The notes beneath the pieces are model-generated. The model made no database searches, was not told where the DNA came from, and saw nothing but the letters and a program-made list of their open reading frames with translations. Below, piece by piece: positions 35,249 through 44,963 of a stretch of DNA of 64,000 nucleotides (position 1 is its first letter; every line of letters begins with the position of its first letter). The DNA lies in contig JAHEAR010000018.1 in NCBI GenBank assembly GCA_024642665.1, forward strand, positions 1,242-65,241. Direction: 5' to 3'. The stretch is from Bacteroidota bacterium. Lineage in GTDB: Bacteria > Bacteroidota > Bacteroidia > Chitinophagales > Saprospiraceae. Position numbers and translations under genes: made by a program.

Positions 35249-35280
35249 TTGCAAAGTTACCCGAGTCAGCAGTACATTTG
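35249..35280 (+). promoter_or_regulatory. Promoter of the lemA operon
   Basis: -33 TTG (35249-35251), 21-base spacer and exact -7 TACATTTG (35273-35280). One of the best full promoter matches in the window; the ATG is 25 bases downstream. Confidence 0.75.
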
Positions 35281-35305
35281 AATTGAACCTGAATACCAAA
35301 ATACT

Positions 35306-35854
35306 ATGTCCAGATTAATTATCATTTTATTGATTGTTGTGGTCGTTGGCTTATACCTTATGAGCACCTACAACAAGTTAGTTCGCCTTCGCAATGGCGC
35401 AGAAGAAGCCTTTAAATCCATTAATGTCTTCCTGAAGCAGCGCTATGACCTGATTCCTAACCTGATCAATACGATTAAAGGGTACACGCAATATGAAAGC
35501 AGTACACTTGAGAAAATCGTGGCGCTCAGAAGTAAGGCCATGTCTGCAGGAGGAGCAGATGGTGGGGCTGCAGAACTTCAACTTTCCAGCGCATTGAAAA
35601 GTGTCTTTGCCTTATCAGAAAATTATCCTGACCTCAAAGCCAATCAGGAGTTTCTACAATTGCAGCAGACATTATCAGCACTTGAAGAAAGTATCCAGCG
35701 TTCCCGCCGATACTACAATGCTTCAGCGCGCGATATGAATAATGCTGTTGAAATGTTCCCAAGCAATCTGATTGCCGGACCATTTGGTTTCCATCGCATG
35801 GAATACTTTGAAGTGGAAGAAGCAGAGACTAAGAATGTAAAAGTGGAGTTCTAA
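35306..35854 (+). CDS. lemA: LemA family protein
   Basis: A 182-residue LemA protein: N-terminal transmembrane helix (about 3-20), then the four-helix domain with YNKLVRLRNGAEEAFKSI and QRYDLIPNLINTIKGY. The C-terminus contains RRYYNASARDMN and a final FEVEEAE. Function of the family is unsettled; it is often paired with TPM/DUF2207 proteins, as here (4 bp downstream). Good promoter at 35249. Confidence 0.95.
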   Translation: MSRLIIILLIVVVVGLYLMSTYNKLVRLRNGAEEAFKSINVFLKQRYDLIPNLINTIKGYTQYESSTLEKIVALRSKAMSAGGADGGAAELQLSSALKSVFALSENYPDLKANQEFLQLQQTLSALEESIQRSRRYYNASARDMNNAVEMFPSNLIAGPFGFHRMEYFEVEEAETKNVKVEF

Positions 35855-35858
35855 TTCT

Positions 35859-37523
35859 ATGATGAAGCATCTCCTGCTGAGTATATTGTTTTTGTTGGGC
35901 TTCGCGGTTCAATCTAAAGCAGAGTATTTCACCATCACCAATTATGATATTGTTGTCAACTTTAATGACGATGGCTCTGCTGATTTTGAAGAAGTCATTG
36001 AAGTTAAATTTTCAGAACCTCGACACGGGATCTTTCGGTTTATCCCGATGCGCAGTATCGTTAATGGGAAAAAGATGGATCGACTGCTCGAAAACAAAAA
36101 CGTCGATGGTTATAAGTTTACAACATCTCGGGAGGGGGATAATATTGTCTTTAAAATTGGGGATGCGAACAGCTATGTCGATGGTCTTCAAATTTACAGG
36201 ATAAGTTACCATGTGGTCAACCCGCTCAATTTTTTTGATGATCAGCACAGTGAATTTTATTGGGACCTGCTGGGCATTTCATGGCCGGTGGACATTGAAA
36301 ATGCCTCTTTTCAAATTAATTTTCCCGAAAAGGTAAATCTGCGTAAGGAGGATGTTCTAAGCTATTCAGGTGCTTCAGGGTCTACATCCAACGATGTTGA
36401 AATGCAAGTCCGGGCCAGATCAATTAGTGGAAAAACCACACGTAAGTTAGGCATGGGGGAAGGACTGACCGTAGCGGTTAACTTCCCGGAGAATACATTT
36501 ACCGAGATAAGTTCATGGACGCTTTTTTTAAAACAACACTGGTTATTGTTTGCACCGATTATACTTTTGTTTGGAGGTATTTGGGTAAAGATTAAAGCAC
36601 GGAATAAGAAGCAAACCATCATGACCGAATACTTTCCACCGGAAGGCGTTTCTCCGGCGGTGGCAGGAGGATTTGTGGATCATAGTGTGGACAACAATGA
36701 TGTCTTGTGTCTGATACCCCATTTAGCGAATATGGGATATTTAAGACTGGAAGTAAAAGAGGGTGGATTCCTAAGAAAAGATGATATCACATTCTTTAAG
36801 TTAAAGGAAGCCGGTTCAGAGTTATTTGTTTTTGAATCATCTTTTTTTAATTCTTTGTTTGCCAGTGGTGATGTCGTCCAGTTGAAATATTTAAAAGATA
36901 AGTTTCATACACAATTAGCCAGTGTGAAAGGATCTGTGAAAGCCTGGATCAATGACCAGGGCTGGTATGAGGCTGATCAGAAAAAATTGGGTTGTGGTAT
37001 TGGAATTGCAGGCTTTGTATCCATTGCATGTGGTATTTTGGCCATTGCAATTTTTCAGAATACGGATGGCATTGCACTTATAATTGCCGGCGTTTTATTA
37101 TTCATACTGGCCACACAGTTCAACAAACGATCGCCGGAAGGAAACGAAACCTATCGCAAACTTGAAGGTTTCCGCCAATTTGTCAAAAAAGCGGAGCGTC
37201 CGGTCATCGAGCGCTTGATGAAGGATGATCCAACTTATTATGATAAGACAATGCCCTTTGCGCTTGCTTTCGGTTATTTAAAACAATGGAATAATCAATT
37301 CAGTGGTCTGCTCACACAACCGCCATCATGGTACGGAGCACCCGGCATGCACGGGGCAAATCTGGGGCAGTCATGGGATAATTTCTCAACCAGTTTCCCT
37401 TCGGAAATCAATAGTATAGGATCAGTATTTAACAGTGCTCCCAGCAGTAGTGGCTCCGGTGGAGGAGGAGGGGGAGGATTCAGTGGCGGCGGCAGTGGCG
37501 GCGGCGGCGGTGGAAGCTGGTAA
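35859..37523 (+). CDS. DUF2207 membrane protein with glycine-rich tail
   Basis: A 554-residue protein with a signal peptide (1-21) and a large extracytoplasmic DUF2207 domain (about 22-220, with EPRHGIFRFIPMR). A transmembrane helix lies near 224-242, followed by a cytoplasmic part and a pair of helices near 384-425. The tail (531-554) is nearly all Gly and Ser, ending GGSW, a common feature of LemA partners. Co-transcribed with lemA. The role is unknown; the pair is thought to act in envelope homeostasis. Confidence 0.88.
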   Translation: MMKHLLLSILFLLGFAVQSKAEYFTITNYDIVVNFNDDGSADFEEVIEVKFSEPRHGIFRFIPMRSIVNGKKMDRLLENKNVDGYKFTTSREGDNIVFKIGDANSYVDGLQIYRISYHVVNPLNFFDDQHSEFYWDLLGISWPVDIENASFQINFPEKVNLRKEDVLSYSGASGSTSNDVEMQVRARSISGKTTRKLGMGEGLTVAVNFPENTFTEISSWTLFLKQHWLLFAPIILLFGGIWVKIKARNKKQTIMTEYFPPEGVSPAVAGGFVDHSVDNNDVLCLIPHLANMGYLRLEVKEGGFLRKDDITFFKLKEAGSELFVFESSFFNSLFASGDVVQLKYLKDKFHTQLASVKGSVKAWINDQGWYEADQKKLGCGIGIAGFVSIACGILAIAIFQNTDGIALIIAGVLLFILATQFNKRSPEGNETYRKLEGFRQFVKKAERPVIERLMKDDPTYYDKTMPFALAFGYLKQWNNQFSGLLTQPPSWYGAPGMHGANLGQSWDNFSTSFPSEINSIGSVFNSAPSSSGSGGGGGGGFSGGGSGGGGGGSW

Positions 37524-37612
37524 TAAATTTCCCGTAATATTACATCCTTAATCATTTTCTTTTGAACTATTAAAGGCTGGTAGGTTACCGGTTTTTATGT
37601 AATTAAAATAGT

Positions 37613-38518
37613 ATGTCAGTTTCCATTCAAGAACAAAACATTGCAGTTATCGGTGCAGGCACGATGGGCAATGGTATCGCCCATGTGTTTGCTCAATTCG
37701 GTTATTCGGTGACGATGATCGATATCTCTCCTGATGCATTAAACAAAGGCCTTTCCACGATTACCAAAAATTTGGATCGAATGGTGTCAAAGGAGAGAAT
37801 CACGATCACTGAAAAAGAAGATACATTGAGTAGAATTCAAATATCTTCCGATTTACCTTCAGCTGTAAAAAATGCCACTATTGTTATTGAAGCTGCTACT
37901 GAAAATGTCGACCTGAAGTTGAAGATTTTTAAAGCATTAAATGAGTCTTGTAGTGCGGATGCAATTCTCGCCACTAATACAAGTTCAATTTCCATAACAA
38001 AAATTGCCTCGGTAGTAGATAATCCCGAACGCGTCATTGGGATGCATTTTATGAATCCGGTTCCGGTGATGAAACTTGTTGAAATTATTCGTGGATATAG
38101 TACTTCTGATGCTGTTACAGAAACAGTTACAACGTTATCCCAAAGCCTAAGTAAAATTCCGGTGACCGTCAATGATTATCCCGGATTTGTCGCTAACAGA
38201 ATACTCATTCCGATGATTAATGAAGCCATTATTGCTTTATGGGAAGGAGTTGCCGGGGTTGAAGAAATAGACAGCGTGATGAAGCTTGGTATGGCGCATC
38301 CAATGGGTCCGCTGCAGTTGGCTGATTTTATTGGACTGGATGTAGTCCTCGCTATTACAAGGGTATTACAGGATGGCTACGGGCAGCCAAAATATGCTCC
38401 GTGTCCATTGTTAGTAAATATGGTGCAGGCGGGCAAGCTAGGTGTGAAATCAGGAGAGGGATTTTATTTATACACGCCGGGTGTGAAGGAACTGGTGGTT
38501 AGTCCCGGCTTAACATAA
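37613..38518 (+). CDS. hbd: 3-hydroxybutyryl-CoA dehydrogenase
   Basis: A 301-residue enzyme of the 3-hydroxyacyl-CoA dehydrogenase family (NAD-dependent, cytoplasmic). The Rossmann motif is GAGTMGNGIAHVFAQFGY (15-32). The catalytic His-Glu pair is represented by MHFMNPVPVMKLVEI, with the NDYPGFVANRI segment following. Single-domain size fits the HbdA/PaaH type rather than multifunctional FadB. A strong shared terminator follows. Confidence 0.94.
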   Translation: MSVSIQEQNIAVIGAGTMGNGIAHVFAQFGYSVTMIDISPDALNKGLSTITKNLDRMVSKERITITEKEDTLSRIQISSDLPSAVKNATIVIEAATENVDLKLKIFKALNESCSADAILATNTSSISITKIASVVDNPERVIGMHFMNPVPVMKLVEIIRGYSTSDAVTETVTTLSQSLSKIPVTVNDYPGFVANRILIPMINEAIIALWEGVAGVEEIDSVMKLGMAHPMGPLQLADFIGLDVVLAITRVLQDGYGQPKYAPCPLLVNMVQAGKLGVKSGEGFYLYTPGVKELVVSPGLT

Positions 38519-38537
38519 TCATATATTACATCGAGAA

Positions 38538-38582
38538 AAGAAAGAAGCCTTTGCTACGTGCAGCAAAGGCTTCTTTCTTTTT
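38538..38582 (+). terminator. Bidirectional terminator
   Basis: GAAAGAAGCCTTTGCT / AGCAAAGGCTTCTTTC with a six-base loop, A-rich on the left and T-rich on the right. It ends both hbd (plus) and the subtilisin gene (minus). Confidence 0.93.
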
Positions 38583-38613
38583 AGATAACAATTCAAAAGT
38601 AGTTTATGAAAAG

Positions 38614-41547
38614 TTACATTTTGATGATTTTTTTGGTAGCGGATTGTCCATCTTTTCGAACCACAATAAAGTAAAGTCCGGGTGGATAAGCATTCAATTG
38701 TTCGAAGTTCACTTCCAACGTTGAATGTGTATCAGCATATACCACCTTTTGTTGTAAAGCCTGTCCCTGGATGGAGTAGATCGTTAAGGTATGGTCACCG
38801 GAAGTGCCGGGTCGTAATCTAACGGAAACTTTATCGGTCACCGGATTTGGAAAGACATCAAAAGAAGCCAGGAAAGGATCCAGTTCTTTTACGGCAACAT
38901 CACAATCTGTTTTCAGCAAGTAATTTGGTCCATAGCTGGTCGTGTCAGAAACACATACCGTTCGCACTTGTACTTCATATGTTTTGCACTTGTTTAAATC
39001 GTTTAATAGAGCAGTGGTATCAACAGTAGCCAGTTCAGTATAATCCTGTGTTCCTACCTCTCGGTATCGATAAGTATACGCAATAGCACCGAAGGCTTTT
39101 GGCCAATACATGAAGGCACTGGTGAAATTAATTCCGTCAAACAAAACAGTATCCACCGGAGGGCAACCATCCGGCATGCTGGTGATGGAGATACAATAAT
39201 CTTCAATTTCGCCGAATGCGATGGAGCCACAGGAAGCCTGATCCACCGGATTGAAAGGACTCGAGAATGCCATGCTGACACGCATTCGGGTTGAACCGTT
39301 AAGCGCTGTTTCGGGGATCATGATTTGGGAGCTGACAGCTACATCCTGGGCGGATAGAAGTGAATCCAGCAGGAGTTCATCCTCATCAAATAATCCATCC
39401 TGATTCATGTCTATCCAAACTTTAAAGCGTTCTTCGAAATTACCACTAAAACCAAAACCGGGGCGGATCCAAAGGTTATAGCTTTCACCGGTTCGGTAGA
39501 GCGGATTGAAATCCTCAAATAAAGCATAACCGTTATCATTACCGGAATGATTAACCAATGGACCAATCTTCAGCGAATCAATGTATTCATCCGACGAATC
39601 ATCTGAAACGTTTTCGCAATAAGTCAGATCAATACAGTTACCGCATCCTTTTGTTCTGACAATGATCGATTCGGAAAATCCGGAAGAGGACGTATCGCAA
39701 TCCGTTTGAAGTCTTACCTCGTAATAGGTACAAGGTTCTAAATTGTCTAATATAATTGTAGCCTCGGGCGTGACCACCTCTTCCCATATTGAAGTATTTT
39801 CAGGTCGCCATTCAACAATATAAAATTCAGCAGCCAATACTTCATTCCAGAAGACACTTAAAGAGCTTTCATTGCCAAATGCAAAAATGTTACCAGGGAT
39901 CTCACAGCATCCGAGTGTTTCAAATGACACGCTGGAAATAAAACCATCTGAAGTATCTGCACAGATAGATTCAAACTCAATATCATAGGTACTGCAACCC
40001 AGAAGATCAGTCAGGGACAATGGTTGGGAAACATTAAAAAGTGTATCCCAGTCAGCTGAGGTATTACGCTTATATCTGACATTGATGGAATCAGGTTCTT
40101 CAAGTGTGTTCCATGTGATAGAGGCCTCTGTATCAGATAAAACATCGACACCAATATTGAATGCGATTGGACAGTCAGAACATATGGTCATCATCAGTTC
40201 CATGCTGTTGCCTGCATTGAGGTTTCCGGCATACACCATTTGTCCATCAAGGGTTGGAACAGGTTCAACACCCTGAAACATCAGATCACGGATATACAAA
40301 GCCGCAGCGGATGGATTGGTGTGAATCAATTCAGCAAACCCGGCACATGGAGCAGAGTAGAGTAGTCCAACTACTCCTGCCGCGATAGGGGATGCAAAAG
40401 AAGTGCCGCTGGTGGTACCGTAGCCATTATTTCTTCGGGTAGTCAACACATCTTCACCGGGAGCACCAAAATCCACTTGCGTCTGACCATAGGCCGAAAA
40501 AGTCCTGTCGTTATTATGATTAAGTGCTGTAACACTTAACAAGTACTCACTTGGACACGCCGTAGGAAGATCCCCTACAGCATCAATATCAATATTAAGG
40601 TTGGCAGTTGCCCCGGCACTTAAGATGCCATGCATGCCGAGTGAATCATAGAATGAACACCAGAGTGGGGCATCAGCCGGTTGACCGAAATCAATTCCCC
40701 ATGAACTATTGGTAGCAACTACGAAAGCACCCTTTTCGCCATTTGATTCTTCATATAGTATTCGTTGATCCAGCGCATAGGCATAGGATGCAATGGCTGA
40801 TGATTCAGGGCTGCCCCCACGGATGATCATAATTTTAACATTCCAGTTGATACCCGTCACACCAACCCCATTGTTGCCAACGGCACCGATCATTCCTGCG
40901 ACTTGTAATCCATGACTCTGTCCCCATACATCAGGGGTGTTATTATAGGCGTTCCAGCCATAAATGTCATCTATATACCCATTATTATCATCGTCAATTC
41001 CGTTACCGTCAATTTCATTATAGTTCCGCCATGCATTGGCGGCAATGTCTTCATGATTGTAATCCATGCCATCATCTACAACGGCCACAACGATGGTGTC
41101 TCCCAGCGCGGTTACACCACCTGTTGAGATATCCCATGCGCGGGTAGCCCCTATATCTGCATTTATGATACCACCGGTTTGTCCAAGGTTCAACCACTGC
41201 CATTGGTTCATAAAGTTTGGATCATCAGGTTCGGCACGCAGAGTAGGGATGTGGTCGTTTTGAGCGACGCTTACACCATCCGCATAGCGCAATTGATTAA
41301 GCAATTCATTCTGATTGATTCTGGCATGGTCAAATTGAATCGTATAAATTTCTAACCGTTTCGAGATCACTCTTTCAAGCTTTAGGCTCCCGTTTATTCT
41401 TGAAGAATTTTGTTCCAGCACCTGGTCAATTTTTGCGGTCTTATCAAGCTGGATAATTAAATAGCCCAGTCGATGATCCAGTTTTTGAGCATTGACCAAG
41501 GTTAAACCAGTCAGGAAGCAAAGTACTAGAGGAAGAATGATTCGCAT
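38614..41547 (-). CDS. T9SS-secreted subtilisin-family (S8) peptidase
   Basis: A 977-residue secreted serine protease. A signal peptide and an inhibitor-like propeptide (about 20-110) precede the catalytic domain. Catalytic Asp is in VAVVDDGMD, His in SHGLQVAGMIG and Ser in GTSFASPIAAG, so the triad is complete. Two or more fibronectin III domains follow, with a GEVED domain (FKVWIDMNQDGLFDEDE, then GEIEDYCI). A type A T9SS sorting domain ends the chain (FPNPVTDKVSV to KKIIKM). It should digest proteins at the cell surface or outside. Confidence 0.93.
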   Translation of the reverse strand: MRIILPLVLCFLTGLTLVNAQKLDHRLGYLIIQLDKTAKIDQVLEQNSSRINGSLKLERVISKRLEIYTIQFDHARINQNELLNQLRYADGVSVAQNDHIPTLRAEPDDPNFMNQWQWLNLGQTGGIINADIGATRAWDISTGGVTALGDTIVVAVVDDGMDYNHEDIAANAWRNYNEIDGNGIDDDNNGYIDDIYGWNAYNNTPDVWGQSHGLQVAGMIGAVGNNGVGVTGINWNVKIMIIRGGSPESSAIASYAYALDQRILYEESNGEKGAFVVATNSSWGIDFGQPADAPLWCSFYDSLGMHGILSAGATANLNIDIDAVGDLPTACPSEYLLSVTALNHNNDRTFSAYGQTQVDFGAPGEDVLTTRRNNGYGTTSGTSFASPIAAGVVGLLYSAPCAGFAELIHTNPSAAALYIRDLMFQGVEPVPTLDGQMVYAGNLNAGNSMELMMTICSDCPIAFNIGVDVLSDTEASITWNTLEEPDSINVRYKRNTSADWDTLFNVSQPLSLTDLLGCSTYDIEFESICADTSDGFISSVSFETLGCCEIPGNIFAFGNESSLSVFWNEVLAAEFYIVEWRPENTSIWEEVVTPEATIILDNLEPCTYYEVRLQTDCDTSSSGFSESIIVRTKGCGNCIDLTYCENVSDDSSDEYIDSLKIGPLVNHSGNDNGYALFEDFNPLYRTGESYNLWIRPGFGFSGNFEERFKVWIDMNQDGLFDEDELLLDSLLSAQDVAVSSQIMIPETALNGSTRMRVSMAFSSPFNPVDQASCGSIAFGEIEDYCISITSMPDGCPPVDTVLFDGINFTSAFMYWPKAFGAIAYTYRYREVGTQDYTELATVDTTALLNDLNKCKTYEVQVRTVCVSDTTSYGPNYLLKTDCDVAVKELDPFLASFDVFPNPVTDKVSVRLRPGTSGDHTLTIYSIQGQALQQKVVYADTHSTLEVNFEQLNAYPPGLYFIVVRKDGQSATKKIIKM

Positions 41548-41804
41548 AAGTGTAGTTCTGATGTTGTAGTGAATGATAGTCGATAAGGAGTAAAAATAGA
41601 AACTATCGGATACTATAAAGCAGTTTTCTTTCCGATTGTCCTATTCTTCTCAAAACTAGTTTTTTTCATAAAACCATGATTTTGGGGTTGATGAGAGGGG
41701 AAAAATGGCCTAAAAATGCACGATTTATATATTATTTATTATTTTAATGTATAATTAACTGTAAAGTATCTATATTTACATGGTAAAATATCGTAATATA
41801 ATTG
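41548..41804. other. AT-rich divergent intergenic region
   Basis: 257 bp between the divergent subtilisin and SPOR genes. The right half is very AT-rich. TATATTTA (about 41771-41778), one mismatch from TAnnTTTG, may be the SPOR gene promoter. No other structure seen. Confidence 0.4.
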
Positions 41805-42905
41805 ATGATGAAGAAAATTTCCTTATTGTTGACACTATTCCTTGTTTCAGGATATTATACCATCGGACACAATCAGCCGGGTACCAAGAAGACCGAAACG
41901 GAAACTTTTCGTGAAGCCAGATTTGTAATCATGAACCAGGCTACGAAAAAGCCATTACCCAATACAAGTATTTATGACGCGAAAGGCACTGAACTCGGCA
42001 AAAGTGATATCGCAGGCAACGCGGTCATCGCTGTACCTTCTTCAGCTAAAGAACCCTATACCATTATAGTCAATGGATTTGACCCGGTGGATCTTAATCT
42101 CCGGTATGCTACAAAAAAATCGTCCCGTTATGAAGTAATGTTTTCAGCGAGTACTGTGGTCGAAAAAAGTATGGTCGAGGAGGAAAAAATGCCCAAAGAA
42201 GAAATGATAAAGGTTTATGTCAAACAGGATCCCGCGACTTATGTCAAACAAACAAAACCGATAGGAGAAGATCTTGAACTGGTTTTTGCCGTTCAGCTAT
42301 CTGCATCCTCCAGACCCATAGCAGATATGAAGTCCCTCAGCGCATGGGAGCAACTTGGACCTATCTATGTCTACACTGAAAATAATCTGTACAAAGTCAG
42401 GATAGGGCCATATGATACACAGGATAAAGCCAAGCAGGTTTTATTGCAAGCCAAAGAGAAAGGTAAGAAGGACGCCTTTATTGTCATTCAGAAGGGCCTT
42501 GAGGGATATGAGCCGGAAGGTTATGTTAAGTATGAAGAACCGATGGTCATCGATGAAAAGTTTATCGTGTCAGGCAAAGTACCGCAGACCACTAAACCAC
42601 AAGTTGAAAAATCAGTGGAAGTGGTGAAAGTCGTTACCCCTGAACCGATCATAGAGGACAGTGATATAATAGAATATAAAGTCAGGTTGGCCTCTTATCT
42701 AAAGCCCGGAGGATTTAATACAAAAGAAATCGATCAATACGGCCCATTAGAATCTTACAGAAAAGGGGAATGGACCATTATGCTGATTGGTGGATTTAAG
42801 ACGCTGGCTGACGCAAAGCGCGTACGCGAAGAGGTCATCGCTAAAGGGTATAAAGACGCTATGGTGGTTGCGGATAAAGGAGGCATACTGGAAGACGTAA
42901 AATAA
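41805..42905 (+). CDS. SPOR-domain protein (two repeats)
   Basis: A 366-residue exported protein (signal peptide 1-21). Two SPOR-like repeats are visible. The first has VFAVQLSASSRP, YKVRIGPYDTQDKAKQ and KGKKDAFIV (about 165-230). The second has YKVRLASYLKPGGF, WTIMLIGGFKTLADAKR and KGYKDAMVV (about 295-358). SPOR domains bind denuded peptidoglycan at division sites. An N-terminal segment (about 35-110) resembles a carboxypeptidase-regulatory/OmpA-associated beta domain. Starts at ATG 41805 or 41808; TTG at 41802 is less likely. Confidence 0.82.
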   Translation: MMKKISLLLTLFLVSGYYTIGHNQPGTKKTETETFREARFVIMNQATKKPLPNTSIYDAKGTELGKSDIAGNAVIAVPSSAKEPYTIIVNGFDPVDLNLRYATKKSSRYEVMFSASTVVEKSMVEEEKMPKEEMIKVYVKQDPATYVKQTKPIGEDLELVFAVQLSASSRPIADMKSLSAWEQLGPIYVYTENNLYKVRIGPYDTQDKAKQVLLQAKEKGKKDAFIVIQKGLEGYEPEGYVKYEEPMVIDEKFIVSGKVPQTTKPQVEKSVEVVKVVTPEPIIEDSDIIEYKVRLASYLKPGGFNTKEIDQYGPLESYRKGEWTIMLIGGFKTLADAKRVREEVIAKGYKDAMVVADKGGILEDVK

Positions 42906-42972
42906 AAATTAACCGATTTGAGTAAGAATCGGATTCTGGTTTTTTAAGCATTTTTTATAATGCCATGAAATG

Positions 42973-42998
42973 GATTTGCCGGTACGCTCCGGCAAATC
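42973..42998 (+). terminator. Perfect 10-bp stem hairpin before the ABC gene
   Basis: GATTTGCCGG-TACGCT-CCGGCAAATC followed by TATTTTT. Probably the terminator of the SPOR gene; it ends only 12 bases before the next ATG. A promoter-like TATTTTTA (42999-43006) overlaps its T-tract. Confidence 0.8.
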
Positions 42999-43010
42999 TA
43001 TTTTTACATA

Positions 43011-44537
43011 ATGGCAAAGCCTGTTTTACATATTGATCATTTGACCCTGGCGACTGATACAGGGACCATTGTTTCTAATCTGTCATTCCATATTGATCAG
43101 GGAGAGATAGTAGCCCTGACCGGTAAATCCGGAAGTGGGAAAACAAGTATTGCTGCTGCGATCCTGGATTTATTACCCCCTGAAATAAAGCTTGTCTCCG
43201 GTCAAATCAAATGGGACGGAAGGACTCCCATGCTGTTACCCGATGATCATCAGCAATGGTCTATCTTAAGAGGAAGGGAAATCGGTTTTACCCAACAAGA
43301 TGTCTTTGGGGCCTTTAATCCTGTATTGAAAATGGGTCACCAAATGATCGCTATCATTCAGGAAAGAATTTTAAGAGAGCAACCGAATATTGCACTTGAG
43401 CTTCATGTAAAAATGGAGGAGGTTGGGCTTCATGATATCGACAGGCTATTAGATTCTTATCCGCATGAATTATCCGGTGGCCAACTTCAACGCTGCCAGT
43501 TGGCCATGGTGATTGTTATCAGGCCGGAACTGCTGATCGTGGACGAGCCTACTTCTGCTGTCGATAAGATCAACCAGGCAGAACTCCTTTATGTTTTTAG
43601 GATGATCAGGGAGAAATATAACTTGTCCATCTTATGCATTACCCATGAAGAAGATGTAGTCAGGCAGATAGCCTCCAGAGAGATCCAACTCACTCCGTTA
43701 AATGTGGAAACCATTAAAGAGCTGATTGAACCTGCAGTAAAAATTGAGAATGTCACTGACCATCCGGTAGTCTTGGAAATAAAAGGGGTCAAGTATTCCC
43801 ATGCTTTTGGCGGGATCATGTATAAAAAGGGAGCAACGATAGGAGAGATTTTTTTAAATATCCATCGCGGGAGTAGTGTTGGTGTCGTTGGAGAGTCCGG
43901 TAGTGGAAAATCAACCCTGGCCTATTTGTTGGTTGGGCTCTATCCTCCTCTGTCAGGGCAGGTCGTGCTGGATGGGCATGCCATTGATTTTCAAAAATCC
44001 AAAGACATCCAATTACTCAGATCGAAAGTTCAATTAGTTATGCAGGATGGGCGCGGCTCGCTGCACCCTCATCTGACTATAAAAGAGATTTTGTTAGAAG
44101 TTGGTCCATGGCGGCGGAATCCAAAAGCAGCTATTCATGCAAGGTTAAAGGAAAGCATGACAGAAGTTGGATTGTCAGAAGACTTGCTTGAACGCACCCC
44201 TGGTCAGCTTTCCGGTGGCGAATGTCTCCGGGTAAGTATCGCAAGAGCGCTTTTGGTCAACCCTATAGTATTAATTTGTGATGAGTCAACGGCTTCCTTA
44301 GATTCCGTCACTACTGCGGGTATCTTGAAGCTTTTAAGTCAATTAAAGACAAACAAGCAATTGGCATTAATATTTATCTCTCATGATCAAAAGGTTATTC
44401 GTCAAATGGCGGAATATATTGTCGTGTTAGCCGAAGGGAAGGTGATCGAAAAAGGAATGGCTGTGGATATCCTGAAAAGACCTACGCATCAGGTCACCAA
44501 AAGAATATTTGCACCTGATGCAACCCTTTATGAGTAA
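43011..44537 (+). CDS. Fused dual-ATPase ABC transporter protein (Dpp/Opp type)
   Basis: A 508-residue protein with two complete ABC ATPase domains. Domain 1 (1-245): Walker A GKSGSGKTS, Q-loop FTQQDVFGAF, signature LSGGQLQRCQ, Walker B LLIVDEP. Domain 2 (about 255-508): Walker A GESGSGKSTL, signature LSGGECLRVS, Walker B LICDES. The Q-loop wording and domain pairing resemble a DppD-DppF fusion for peptide or nickel import. No permease or binding-protein gene is adjacent, so the membrane partner is elsewhere. It might instead be part of another dipeptide-like exporter. Confidence 0.88.
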   Translation: MAKPVLHIDHLTLATDTGTIVSNLSFHIDQGEIVALTGKSGSGKTSIAAAILDLLPPEIKLVSGQIKWDGRTPMLLPDDHQQWSILRGREIGFTQQDVFGAFNPVLKMGHQMIAIIQERILREQPNIALELHVKMEEVGLHDIDRLLDSYPHELSGGQLQRCQLAMVIVIRPELLIVDEPTSAVDKINQAELLYVFRMIREKYNLSILCITHEEDVVRQIASREIQLTPLNVETIKELIEPAVKIENVTDHPVVLEIKGVKYSHAFGGIMYKKGATIGEIFLNIHRGSSVGVVGESGSGKSTLAYLLVGLYPPLSGQVVLDGHAIDFQKSKDIQLLRSKVQLVMQDGRGSLHPHLTIKEILLEVGPWRRNPKAAIHARLKESMTEVGLSEDLLERTPGQLSGGECLRVSIARALLVNPIVLICDESTASLDSVTTAGILKLLSQLKTNKQLALIFISHDQKVIRQMAEYIVVLAEGKVIEKGMAVDILKRPTHQVTKRIFAPDATLYE

Positions 44538-44723
44538 TCAGGGTCTTTTGATCAAGGTTTACGCTTCAAAACACCATTATCAGTGGTAAGGACTTGAAAG
44601 CGAATACGTTAAAGTATTATTAATATTATATATAATTCAGTGAAAAGGATATATTTGTTAAGAGGTTAAAAGTTTTAAGGCATGCTGTAACTTTTTAAGC
44701 CTCCTAAACGTTTTATTAACATT

Positions 44724-44963
44724 ATGGCAAAAATCAAGGGAAATACGGTCAGGATATCAGCGTTTGTAGCGCTTTTCTGCCTTAGTTTGGCTTGTTTTAC
44801 CTATATTAATTCCATTGAATTTCCAAGTGACAGTGCGCTTCCTCCGAGTTCTTATGTGGAAGAAATTGAACCTCAGAATCCTGAAATTTTGCCTGATGTG
44901 GAGTTAGTCAGACGCCTCGTGCGTAAGGCATTTGAGTTTATGTCAAAGTCCACGTTTTTATAG
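44724..44963 (+). CDS. Small single-pass hypothetical protein
   Basis: A 79-residue frame with an N-terminal hydrophobic helix (about 10-27) that could be a signal or anchor, then an acidic/proline middle and a basic tail. Not recognised. The last 26 bp overlap the end of the convergent fmt gene. ATG 44724 has a preceding AT-rich stretch and no Shine-Dalgarno sequence. It may be real, as the hydrophobic start and codon pattern are sensible. Confidence 0.5.
   Translation: MAKIKGNTVRISAFVALFCLSLACFTYINSIEFPSDSALPPSSYVEEIEPQNPEILPDVELVRRLVRKAFEFMSKSTFL

Noticed and set aside
37295-37555. 86-codon proline-rich minus-strand frame
   Set aside because: It is the complement of the Gly-rich tail of the DUF2207 protein; strand composition alone explains it.
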